Positions 34,762 to 45,061 of a stretch of 64,000 nucleotides of DNA are shown here, piece after piece. Source of the DNA: Deltaproteobacteria bacterium. Its GTDB lineage: Bacteria; Myxococcota; Myxococcia; Myxococcales; 40CM-4-68-19. Under the pieces are notes generated by a model. The model did no database searches. It was not told the origin of the DNA and was given only the letters and a program-made list of their open reading frames with translations. Location: positions 62,001-126,000 of the forward strand of contig VBLC01000033.1 of the NCBI GenBank assembly GCA_005879315.1, read 5' to 3'. Positions within the stretch are counted from its first letter, which is position 1. Every line of letters begins with the position of its first letter. The translations under genes were made by a program, and so were the position numbers.

Positions 34762-36177
34762 CTAGATGTGCAGCGGTTTCCCGCGCACGCCGTGGGCGGC
34801 TTCGCCGACCGCTTCCGAGAGCGTCGGATGCGGCCGGATGACCTGCATCATCTCCTCGCTGGTGGCCTCCAGCCGGAGGAGCGAACAGGCCTCGGCGATC
34901 AGTTCGGTCGCGCGCGGCCCGACGATGTGGACGCCGAGGACTTCATCGTATTTCTCGTCGGCGACGATCTTCACCAGCCCTTCCTGCGCGCCGAGGATGG
35001 CCGCCTTGGCGTTGGCCGAGAAGGGGAAGGTGCCGACCTTCACTTTGTATCCCTTCTCCCGAGCCGCCTTTTCGGTCAGGCCGACGGACGCGATCTCAGG
35101 ATCGGAATACGTCGCCCCCGGCGTCAGATCGATGCGAACCGGATGCGGCTTGAGGCCGGCGATGCGCTCCGCCGCGAAGATGCCCTCCACCATGGCGAGA
35201 TGTGCGAGCTGCGGATGCGGCCGCCCCTCGACGGAGATGACGTCGCCGATGGCGTAGAGCCACTCCTCGCCGGTGAGCATGGTCCTGGCATCGACCGCGA
35301 CGAAGCCGCGGTCGAGCTTCACCTTGGGAAAGGCCTCGAGGTTCAGGTTCTCGCTCACCGGCCGGCGGCCGACGGCGCAGAGGAACATGTCCGCTTCGAT
35401 CACTTCGCTCCCCTTCTCGGTCGCGACCGTCGCCTTCAAGGAGTCGCCCGCGGGCTCGACCTTCTCCAATTTCGCCCCGGTGAAGGACTTGATGCCCCGG
35501 CGGCGGAAGGCCTTCTCGAACTCGGTGGAGATGTCCTCGTCCTCGAGCGGCACCAGCCGCGGCAGCATTTCGACGATGGTGACTTCGCTGCCGAACCGCT
35601 TGTAGACGGAGGCGAACTCCACTCCGACCGCGCCCGCGCCGAGGACGATGAGGCGCTTGGGAACTGCTTCGTTCTGCAGCAGCTCGTCGGAGGTGACGAT
35701 CTTCTTGCCGTCGATCTTGATGCCGGGGATGACCTTCGGCGCGCTGCCGGTGGCGAGAATGACGTTGCGCGCCTCGATGGACTGGCTGCCCGAGGTGCCG
35801 CCGCTGACGGAGAGCTTCCTCGGCCCGGTGAAGCGCGCTGCGCCATGCAGCCGGTCGACCTTGTTCTTGCGGAAGAGGAATTCGACGCCCTTGGCGTTCT
35901 TGCTGACGACCTTGTCCTTGTAGGCGTTGACTCCTTTCATGTCGAGCGAGACGTCCTTGACGACGATGCCGTGGTCGGCCCCATGGCGCGCCTCTTCGAG
36001 AAGCTCGGCCGAGTGGAGCAGCGCCTTGGTTGGGATGCACCCGCGCAACAAGCAGGTGCCGCCCAGCCGCTCGTCCTTCTCGATCACGACGGTCTTGAGG
36101 CCGAGCTGGCCGGCGCGGATGGCCGCGACGTAACCGCCGGGGCCGGCGCCGATGATGACGAGGTCGTAAGTCGCCAC
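34762..36177 (-). CDS. lpdA: Dihydrolipoamide dehydrogenase (E3)
   Basis: A 471-residue flavoprotein that reoxidises the lipoyl arm of 2-oxoacid dehydrogenases with NAD+. FAD site YDLVIIGAGPGGYVAA, redox-active disulfide GGTCLLRGCIPTKAL, NAD site LIVLGAGAVGVEFASVY, FAD site YAIGDV, and the C-terminal His-Glu of IRPHPTLSEAVGEAAHG. The GTG start is set by GAGGAGG five bases upstream and by the family start. It lies on the same strand as the lipA-lipB unit, but a GT22 gene on the other strand separates them, so it has its own promoter. Confidence 0.96.
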   Translation of the reverse strand: MATYDLVIIGAGPGGYVAAIRAGQLGLKTVVIEKDERLGGTCLLRGCIPTKALLHSAELLEEARHGADHGIVVKDVSLDMKGVNAYKDKVVSKNAKGVEFLFRKNKVDRLHGAARFTGPRKLSVSGGTSGSQSIEARNVILATGSAPKVIPGIKIDGKKIVTSDELLQNEAVPKRLIVLGAGAVGVEFASVYKRFGSEVTIVEMLPRLVPLEDEDISTEFEKAFRRRGIKSFTGAKLEKVEPAGDSLKATVATEKGSEVIEADMFLCAVGRRPVSENLNLEAFPKVKLDRGFVAVDARTMLTGEEWLYAIGDVISVEGRPHPQLAHLAMVEGIFAAERIAGLKPHPVRIDLTPGATYSDPEIASVGLTEKAAREKGYKVKVGTFPFSANAKAAILGAQEGLVKIVADEKYDEVLGVHIVGPRATELIAEACSLLRLEATSEEMMQVIRPHPTLSEAVGEAAHGVRGKPLHI

Positions 36178-36325
36178 GCCTCCTCCTCTGGCAAAGGGGG
36201 CAGCTTGGTAGCGCCCGACGAATCGCCTGTCAAGGACGGCCGGCGCGCTGCGCGGCGAGGAGCGCAATGAGAATGGCGAGGCTCAGGCCCGGATTGTATT
36301 CTCCGCGCCCTGAAAGGGGGTACCC

Positions 36326-36910
36326 ATGAAGCTCGCAGCGTTTCTCCTCCTCGCCGCAGCCGCTGCCTCCGCAGACGAAGCCAAGAAAGCGCCCAGCCCC
36401 GAGGAGCAGGCGTTGATGGAGAAGTACATGAAGGCCGCCGCACCGGGTCCCGAGCACCAGAAGATGGCGAAGATGGCCGGCAAGTGGAAGCTGAAGGTGA
36501 CTTCCTGGATGGCGCCCGGCGCGCCGCCGCAGACCAGCGAGGGCACCGCCGAGTACCGGACCATCATGGGCGGGCGCTTTCTCGAGGAGGAAGTGCACGG
36601 CACGATGGGGAACGACCAGCCCTTCGAGGGCCGCGGCATCGACGGCTACGACAACGTCACCAAGGAGCACTTCGGCACCTGGATCGACAACATGGGAACG
36701 AGCGCGATGATGATGCGCGGCAAGTGCGCCGGCGAGGGCAAGAAGTGCACGATGAAGGGCAAGATGGCCGACCCGATCGCCGGCAAGGAAGTGCCCGTCA
36801 GCTCGATCATGACCGTGAAGGACGACAACAACTTCACCTGGGAGATGCACTCGCCCGGGCCGGACGGAAAGCCCTTCAAGTCGCTGCAAATCGATTACAC
36901 GCGGCAGTGA
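36326..36910 (+). CDS. DUF1579 family secreted protein
   Basis: A 194-residue protein. It has a cleavable signal (MKLAAFLLLAAAAASADEAK), then a lipocalin-like DUF1579 domain with MAGKWKLKVTSWMAPGAPPQ, YRTIMGGRFLEEEVHG and FEGRGIDGYDNVTKEHFGTW. The function of this family is unknown. A strong ribosome site AAAGGGGG precedes the ATG. It is divergent from lpd over 148 bases that show no other gene. Confidence 0.87.
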   Translation: MKLAAFLLLAAAAASADEAKKAPSPEEQALMEKYMKAAAPGPEHQKMAKMAGKWKLKVTSWMAPGAPPQTSEGTAEYRTIMGGRFLEEEVHGTMGNDQPFEGRGIDGYDNVTKEHFGTWIDNMGTSAMMMRGKCAGEGKKCTMKGKMADPIAGKEVPVSSIMTVKDDNNFTWEMHSPGPDGKPFKSLQIDYTRQ

Positions 36911-37798
36911 TCAGCGCCGCGCGGGCAGACCGGCGGCCTCGCGCACGGTGCTGGCGAGGCCGCCCCAGTCCCACTTGTCGCGCGCCTTGGCGAGCGCGGC
37001 GATCAGGTTGTCCCTGATCAGCGAAGCGAGCGGCAGCGGCACGCGCAGATCCTCGGCGGCGCGGAGCGCGAGGGAGATGTCCTTGAGGCCGAGCGCCAGC
37101 GCGAAGCCGGCGGGCTCGAAGCTGGTCGCGGCGATGCGGTTGGCGTAGCCCTTGGGCAAGGGCGCATCGGCGAAGAGGATGCGCGAGAGGGTCTCGGAGA
37201 GCCGCATCGGATCGATCCCCGCCTTCTCCGCCAGCGCGAAACCCTCCCCGAAGGATTCGATCAAGGAAGCGATCATGAAGTTGCCGCACAGTTTCGCCAG
37301 CGAGGCTTGCGGCGCGGTGCCCATGGGAAAGATGCCCTCGCCGAGCGCATCGAAGAGCGGCTTGCACTGCGCCACGGCCTGCTCGTCCCCGCCGGGAACG
37401 ATGCGCAGCTTGCGCGCGGCAGCCGCGTCGGGGCGGCCGAAGACCGGCGCGGCCACGAAATGCTGCCTCGCCGCCTTGTGCGCCTCGTGAAGCCGCTGCG
37501 AGAGCGCGGGCGAGATGGTGCTCATCCCGACATGGGTTCCGCCCTCGCGCAGGCCGCCGACGATGCCGCCCTCGCCGAGCGTCACCGACTGCACCGCAGT
37601 GTCGTCGGCGAGCATGCTCACGACGATGCGCGCACCTCTGGCTGCCTCGCGCGGGGTGTCGCATTCCTGCGCGCCCTCCGGAGCCTTGCCGCGCGTGCGA
37701 TTCCAGGCGCGCACGGAAAATCCGGCGGCGACGAGATTCGCCGCCATCGGGCGCCCCATCTGCCCCAGGCCGCAGAAGCCGATCGTCTCGCCGGCCAT
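36911..37798 (-). CDS. NAD(P)-dependent 3-hydroxyisobutyrate dehydrogenase-family protein
   Basis: A 295-residue beta-hydroxyacid dehydrogenase. It has the dinucleotide site IGFCGLGQMGRPMAANL, MSTISPALSQRLHEA (substrate loop), AAPVFGRPDAAAARKL, GTAPQASLAKLCGNFMIASL with the catalytic Lys and Asn, and FALALGLKDISLAL. Members act on hydroxyisobutyrate, tartronate semialdehyde or glyoxylate. Its start overlaps the stop of the aldehyde dehydrogenase gene (TGATG), so the two act together in an aldehyde/hydroxyacid pathway. The substrate is not known. Confidence 0.9.
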   Translation of the reverse strand: MAGETIGFCGLGQMGRPMAANLVAAGFSVRAWNRTRGKAPEGAQECDTPREAARGARIVVSMLADDTAVQSVTLGEGGIVGGLREGGTHVGMSTISPALSQRLHEAHKAARQHFVAAPVFGRPDAAAARKLRIVPGGDEQAVAQCKPLFDALGEGIFPMGTAPQASLAKLCGNFMIASLIESFGEGFALAEKAGIDPMRLSETLSRILFADAPLPKGYANRIAATSFEPAGFALALGLKDISLALRAAEDLRVPLPLASLIRDNLIAALAKARDKWDWGGLASTVREAAGLPARR

Positions 37799-39384
37799 CA
37801 ATACCTCCCGAAGAGCGCCTTCAGGCGGCCGAAGCCTTTGCCGAGCATCGTGCGGTAGACGCGCAATCCCGTCGCCCAGGCCTTGCGCGAGTACGGGTAG
37901 TACCAGAAGGCGGGGAAGTCGATCCGCTCGAGGTTGACGTGGCGGACCTCGCACAGGTCCTGGATGCCGTGCTTGCCGTGCACGCGCCCGAGTCCGGAAG
38001 ACTTCACGCCGCCCCAGGGGGTCTCGGTCGCGGCGTGGGTGTAGAGCGTGTCGTTGTGCATCACCGTGCCGGCGATCAATTGATTTGCGATCCGATCGGC
38101 TTTCGCTCTGTCTTTGGTAAAGACATATGCCGAGAGCCCATAGGAAGAATCGTTGGCGAGCTTGATCGCCTCGTCCTCCGATTTGAAGGTCATGATCGGC
38201 AGCATCGGCCCGAAGGTCTCCTCGCGGACGATGGCCATGTCCTGGGTCGTGCCGACGAGCACGGTGGGCTGCACGAAGCGCGCGCCTTCGGGGGTGACCG
38301 TGATCTCCCCGCCGACCAGGACTTTCGCGCCGCGCTGGCGGGCCTCGTCGAGGTGCCGCTTGACGATCTCCACCTGCGCCTGCGTCGTCATGGCGCCGAC
38401 GTCGACCTCGTGCTGGTTGGGCTCACCCTGCCGCAGCTTGCGGGCCAGCTCGGTCACTTTTTCGGTGAAGGGCTTGGCGATGCTCTCGTGCACGTAGACG
38501 CGCTCGACGGAGGCGCAGGTCTGCCCGGAGTTGGCGAAGGCGCCCCAGGCGATCTTGCGCGCCGCGCTCTCGACGTCCGCGTCCGCCAGCACGATCGCGG
38601 GATCCTTGCCGCCCAGCTCGAGCACGCAGGGGATCATCTGCTCGGCGGCGGCGACGTTGACCTTCCTTCCCGTCACCACGCTGCCGGTGAAGATGACCAT
38701 GTTGATGCCCGATCGGATCAACTCCGCTCCGACGTCGCCCTTGCCTTGCACCACGCCGAAGAGGCCGCGCGGCAGGCCGGCCTCCTCGAAGAGCGCGCGC
38801 GTCTTCTCCAGGATGATGGGAGTGAACTCGCTCGGCTTGACCACGACCGCGTTGCCCGCCATCAGGGCCGCGATGGCGTCGGCTGCGGGAATGGAGAATG
38901 GATAGTTCCAGGGGGAAATGATTCCGATGATCCCGCGCGGATGACGTCGAAGGTACGATTTCTTGTGCGGGAACAGATGCAGGGAGATCTTCTCCTCGCG
39001 GAGCAGCTTCTGCGCATGGTTGCCGTAGTAATGGGCCGCGTCGGCGACCGGCAGCACCTCCATGAAGAGCGATTCGTTGCGCGTCTTGCCGTTCTCGCGC
39101 GTCAGGTGGTCGCAGAACTCCGCGGCGCGATCGAGCAGCAGATCCTTGAAGCGGAGGAGCACCTCGCGCCGCGCGGCGAAGCTCTTGCGGGCCCACTCGG
39201 GCTGCGCCGCTCTCGCGGCCTGCACGGTCTCGCGCACCTGCGCTGCGGTCGCGACACGCACTTCGCCGAGGAGCTTGCCGCTGCCCGGCTCGTAGACGGC
39301 GAGCGTGCCCTGCGAGGTGACCGACCCCTGGGGAGCCCGGGAGACGGGGCGAGCTGTCACCTGGTGTCCGATCGACTCTGCCAT
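37798..39384 (-). CDS. NAD(P)-dependent aldehyde dehydrogenase
   Basis: A 528-residue ALDH superfamily enzyme. It has GIIGIISPWNYPFSIPAADA, VVKPSEFTP for cofactor binding, FTGSVVTGRKV, LELGGKDPAIVLADAD with the general-base Glu, SGQTCASVERV with the nucleophile Cys, and EETFGPMLPIMTF. The C-terminal extension with aromatic residues (FPAFWYYPYS) is like that of coniferyl/fatty aldehyde dehydrogenases. A good site GGAAGGGAAA precedes the ATG. It is the first gene of a two-gene unit with the 3-hydroxyacid dehydrogenase. Confidence 0.92.
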   Translation of the reverse strand: MAESIGHQVTARPVSRAPQGSVTSQGTLAVYEPGSGKLLGEVRVATAAQVRETVQAARAAQPEWARKSFAARREVLLRFKDLLLDRAAEFCDHLTRENGKTRNESLFMEVLPVADAAHYYGNHAQKLLREEKISLHLFPHKKSYLRRHPRGIIGIISPWNYPFSIPAADAIAALMAGNAVVVKPSEFTPIILEKTRALFEEAGLPRGLFGVVQGKGDVGAELIRSGINMVIFTGSVVTGRKVNVAAAEQMIPCVLELGGKDPAIVLADADVESAARKIAWGAFANSGQTCASVERVYVHESIAKPFTEKVTELARKLRQGEPNQHEVDVGAMTTQAQVEIVKRHLDEARQRGAKVLVGGEITVTPEGARFVQPTVLVGTTQDMAIVREETFGPMLPIMTFKSEDEAIKLANDSSYGLSAYVFTKDRAKADRIANQLIAGTVMHNDTLYTHAATETPWGGVKSSGLGRVHGKHGIQDLCEVRHVNLERIDFPAFWYYPYSRKAWATGLRVYRTMLGKGFGRLKALFGRY

Positions 39385-39484
39385 GATCTTTCCCTTCCTC
39401 TGCGGGGGCCCGGCGTACGCCGCGAGGCGCAGCATGTCAATCGTTCCTTGCGCCTGCTCCGGCGGCGGCGGTACACGTCGATCG

Positions 39485-39805
39485 ATGCGCCTTTCGCTCA
39501 CGCCGCGCGCGGTTACGGCCGTGCTCGATCGCGCCCGCCAGGCAGACGCAGCCGGATGGCTCCTGCGCATTGCAGTCGTCGCGGGCGGCTGCAATGGGTT
39601 GACCTATGATCTCTACCTGGTGCCCGACGCCGGCCCGGAAGACTTTACGATCGAGGCTGGCGCCTTGCGCGTCGTCGTAGACAAGGCGAGCGCTCCCTTG
39701 CTGGAGGGCACCGAGATCGATCTTCCCGCCCGCTCGCCCGGCTTCCGCTTCGAGAATCCGCGGGCGCGCAAGTCGTGTTCCTGCGGGGCGAGCTTCGAGG
39801 TCTAG
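39485..39805 (+). CDS. A-type iron-sulfur carrier (IscA/HesB family)
   Basis: A 106-residue HesB-fold protein. The first Cys is in VAGGCNGLTYDLYLV and the C-terminal pair is in RKSCSCGASFEV, so the three cluster Cys residues are kept although the usual CGCG reads CSCG. These proteins bind and deliver Fe-S clusters; the adjacent dehydrogenase module with LipA is a likely client but this is inference. Divergent from the ALDH gene over 100 bases. Confidence 0.85.
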   Translation: MRLSLTPRAVTAVLDRARQADAAGWLLRIAVVAGGCNGLTYDLYLVPDAGPEDFTIEAGALRVVVDKASAPLLEGTEIDLPARSPGFRFENPRARKSCSCGASFEV

Positions 39806-40114
39806 GTGCCAAAGCTGCTCCGCTACGGCGCGCTGGTGCTGACGGTCGCGGTGCTCGTCTGTCTGTTCGGTTTCGTCCACGCGCGCGTCTCGGGCGGTCC
39901 GGCCGAAGGAGCGCGGCCCTGGATGTATGGGCTGCTCGTCTGCTTCGCCGTGATGGCGCTCGCCGCCGTGTACATGGCGGCTGTCGGCGCGTACCACACC
40001 ATCCTCGCGCTCTTCGGCTGGGACGGCGGCCCGGGCATCCTGCGCAAGAATCCTCATTACGTTCCGGGCAGCGACGAGCCGGTCCCCGACGGCACGCGGC
40101 TCGATCGGAAGTAG
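39806..40114 (+). CDS. Small two-helix membrane protein
   Basis: A 102-residue protein; GTG start follows directly on the IscA-like stop codon. Two membrane helices are seen at about 8-27 (ALVLTVAVLVCLFGFVHA) and 41-65 (YGLLVCFAVMALAAVYMAAV), then a polar tail. No family is recognised. The zero-base spacing suggests co-translation with the A-type carrier gene. Confidence 0.7.
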   Translation: MPKLLRYGALVLTVAVLVCLFGFVHARVSGGPAEGARPWMYGLLVCFAVMALAAVYMAAVGAYHTILALFGWDGGPGILRKNPHYVPGSDEPVPDGTRLDRK

Positions 40115-40133
40115 GGGTCCCGATTTCGAACGG

Positions 40134-41716
40134 CTATTCGTCGCGCGAGAGCGCGGCCAGGAGCAGCTCGCGGCGTGAGTCGAGCAATCGGGCCGCAAAA
40201 GCGAGCAGGCCGCCATAGGCGAGGGCCATGGCGATCAGCTCTCCTCCATAGGCGGCGAAGAGCGGCAGGCCGAGCAGCTGCGCCAGCGCGTACGGCGCCC
40301 AGGCCGCGCCGGCGAGGAGCGCCATCGCCAACAGTCGCGCGCCGACCGGTCCTGCGCCGCGCACGCGCCGCAGACGCGCTCCGCGCACTGGCAAGGGAAA
40401 GAGCGCGCTGGTGGCGTTTCCCAGAGTGGCGAGCAACGGAAAGGTCGCGGCGTGGGCGATGAAGCCGACCGCGATCTGCTGGCCGCTGACATGGGCCGAG
40501 AACGCCGCCACTGCCGCGAGCAAGCAGAAGATGGCGGCCGAGAAGCAGTAGGCGACGAAATTCTTCGCCGCGATCAGCTCGCGCAGCGAGACGGGCCAGA
40601 GAAACCAGGCGCGCGCCGCCCCGACATCGCGCCCGAACGCATTGGTGGTGATCTCCAGCACCCCCAGGTGCGCATAGACGGCGGCGACGAGCAGCGGCTG
40701 CGGCCCCGAGAACATCGTCCGCACCAGGAGCAGGTACGCCACCGGCACCAGCACGAGCTGCAGCCAGCCGATGCGCACGACGGTCTTCGCCTCCTTCTCG
40801 AAAAGCGCCGAGAACGACTGCGGCAGGAGCGGCAGCTTCCATCCCGAGGAGCGCGCCGCCCGCTCTGGCGCAGCCGAGCTCTCCGGCGGACGCAACAGCT
40901 CGCGCTGCGAGAGTCGATGCGCGAGGACGCTGCAGGCGAGGCCGAGCAAGAGGAGCAGCAGCGCGGGCGTGAGTGCATGCAGCGGGCGATGCTCGGACCA
41001 TTCCTGCGCCAGCACCGCCGCCCAACCCGGCGGGGTCCAGGCGATGGCGCGCCAGTGATGCTGCGCGAAGAGCGCGGCCAGCCCCGGCCGCCCGGGCCGC
41101 GCGACGGAGAGTTGAAATCCGCCGAAGCCGGTGATGAGCAGCGCGACGGAGAATCCGCGCCGGAGCATCGGCCGCGCGTCGAAGACGGCCCCAAGCGCCG
41201 AGCCGAGGTGGAGCACGCCCACCGTCGCCCAGATGGACAAGATCTCGGCGACGAGCAGGGCCGCGAAAGATGGCGCGCCCGGCATCCGCGAGACGCCCAG
41301 GGCAATGGCGACGAGCGGCGGATAGAGCAAGAGCCAGACCGGCTCGAAAAAGATGGCCGCAAGATTGATCGCGCTGAGCAGCCGCGCCGGCACCGGGAAG
41401 GTGCGGAAGCGGCGCGGATCGAGAAAGGTCGCCCCCTGTGCCGCGGAGATGAGAGCCAGCCAGACGCGCCCGACCAGGACCATCGTCAGCCAGGTGGCGA
41501 AGACGGCGAGCGGTCCGCCGCGCGCGGCGAGCGCTGCGGGACTGCGCGCCAGGCCCTCCGCGGTCTCGAGCGCGACCAGACAGAGCGCGGCGCTGAAGGC
41601 TCCGCCACCCAGGGCAGCGACGAGCGCCAGCGCCACCCGGCCCCACTGCCGCTCCTGGATCAAGCGCCGCCGCCAGAGCGTGAAGCGGAGCCAGAGAAGC
41701 GCGCGAGTCGCTTCCA

Positions 41717-41717
<1 letters not shown>
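40134..41717 (-). CDS. ABC-type exporter membrane subunit
   Basis: A 527-residue protein with at least ten hydrophobic segments, no signal peptide and a charged N-terminus (LWLRFTLWRRRLIQERQWGR). It resembles ABC-2-type permeases of bacterial exporters. Its start overlaps the stop of the ABC ATPase (TGATG), so they make one transporter. The substrate is unknown. FEKEAKTVVRIGWLQLVL in the middle is typical of permeases with a cytoplasmic loop that meets the ATPase. Confidence 0.8.
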
Positions 41718-43950
<2,233 letters not shown>

Positions 43951-44068
43951 TTAAAACGGGGTTGGACAGTAACGGCGCCGCCTCGGCGCGTCAACGGGCC
44001 AAAAAACGAAAGCGCAGCGATCGCCGCCCGCCTTCGGCAGGAGCCGCGGGTCGCGGTAGCATCGGAGG

Positions 44069-45061
44069 ATGCGACCGCTTCTCTTGACCCTTGCGGCGAT
44101 GGGCTGCGCTTCCCTGCGCACCGCGCCGCCGCTGCCGGCGGCGCCTGCCTGGCTCAACGGACAGCACATCGCCGTCGAAGGTCCGCTCAAAGTCGGCGTG
44201 GGCGGACCCGAGCTGGCAGCCGCTGGCTTGCGCGGCGCGGTGCAGGCCGACCTGCGCAGCGCCGGCTTCGAGGTGGTCAAGGCCGCTTCGGCCAGCGAGC
44301 TGCGCCTCTCGCTCGACTCCTTCACGCGCACCGACGAGGCGGTGATGGGCGGCACCCTCGTCAAGGCCAGCCTCTGGCGCTCCGGCCGCGAGGTCGATCG
44401 CTTCGAGGTCACCGCCGATCAGCTCGACTGCGTCTCGCCTTTGTGGGGGGTCTCGGCGCAGAAGAACGCCGAGTGCTTCGGCCGCGGCGTGGTGACGGCG
44501 CTGCTCCGCTCCGGCAAGGTGGCGGAGGCCGCAACCAATGCCCCGGCCACTCCGCGCGCGCAGCCGGCGCCGGTCCAGATGCTCGCCGCGCAACCCTCGC
44601 CGCCCCGCAGCGACAGCACCGCGATCGCCGCGCCGGTGCAAACCCGCGCTCTGCCGCTCAAGGGAAAGCTGGCCGTCCTGGATCTGAAGAATTTCACGCG
44701 CGACCTGAGCAAGGAGAACGCGCAGTACTTCAGCGACGTCATCCGCCAGGCCTCGTTGAAGATGGAGCCGGGTCTCGACATCATGACGCGCGAGAACCTC
44801 CTGGTGCTGCTGCAGGCGACCGGCAAGAAGCTGGAGGAGTGCGAGGGCGAGTGCGAGGTCGACACCGGCCGACGCATCGGCGCCGACCACATCGTCAGCG
44901 GCGAGATCCAGAAAGTCGGCAGCCGCTACAAGCTCACCCTGCGCCTGCACGACACCAAGGAGGGCAGGCTGCTCGCCTCCTCCATCGGCAGCGGCAAGAG
45001 CATCGACGAGCTCGACGAGAGCGCCCAGAAGGCCGCCGAGGATCTCTTCACCGCTCGCTGA
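44069..45061 (+). CDS. Lipoprotein with a CsgG/LpoB-like domain
   Basis: A 330-residue protein with a signal and lipobox (LLLTLAAMGCAS; Cys13). A central Pro/Ala linker separates an N-terminal domain from a C-terminal one in which KLAVLDLKNFTRDLSKENAQ, SLKMEPGLDIMTRENL, RRIGADHIVSGEIQKVGSRY and LTLRLHDTKEGRLLAS give the CsgG/TolB-N type fold found in LpoB-like activators. Conserved Cys pair in ECEGECEVD. The function is not known; an outer-membrane accessory role is plausible. Its last 14 bases overlap the convergent peptidase gene. Confidence 0.75.
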   Translation: MRPLLLTLAAMGCASLRTAPPLPAAPAWLNGQHIAVEGPLKVGVGGPELAAAGLRGAVQADLRSAGFEVVKAASASELRLSLDSFTRTDEAVMGGTLVKASLWRSGREVDRFEVTADQLDCVSPLWGVSAQKNAECFGRGVVTALLRSGKVAEAATNAPATPRAQPAPVQMLAAQPSPPRSDSTAIAAPVQTRALPLKGKLAVLDLKNFTRDLSKENAQYFSDVIRQASLKMEPGLDIMTRENLLVLLQATGKKLEECEGECEVDTGRRIGADHIVSGEIQKVGSRYKLTLRLHDTKEGRLLASSIGSGKSIDELDESAQKAAEDLFTAR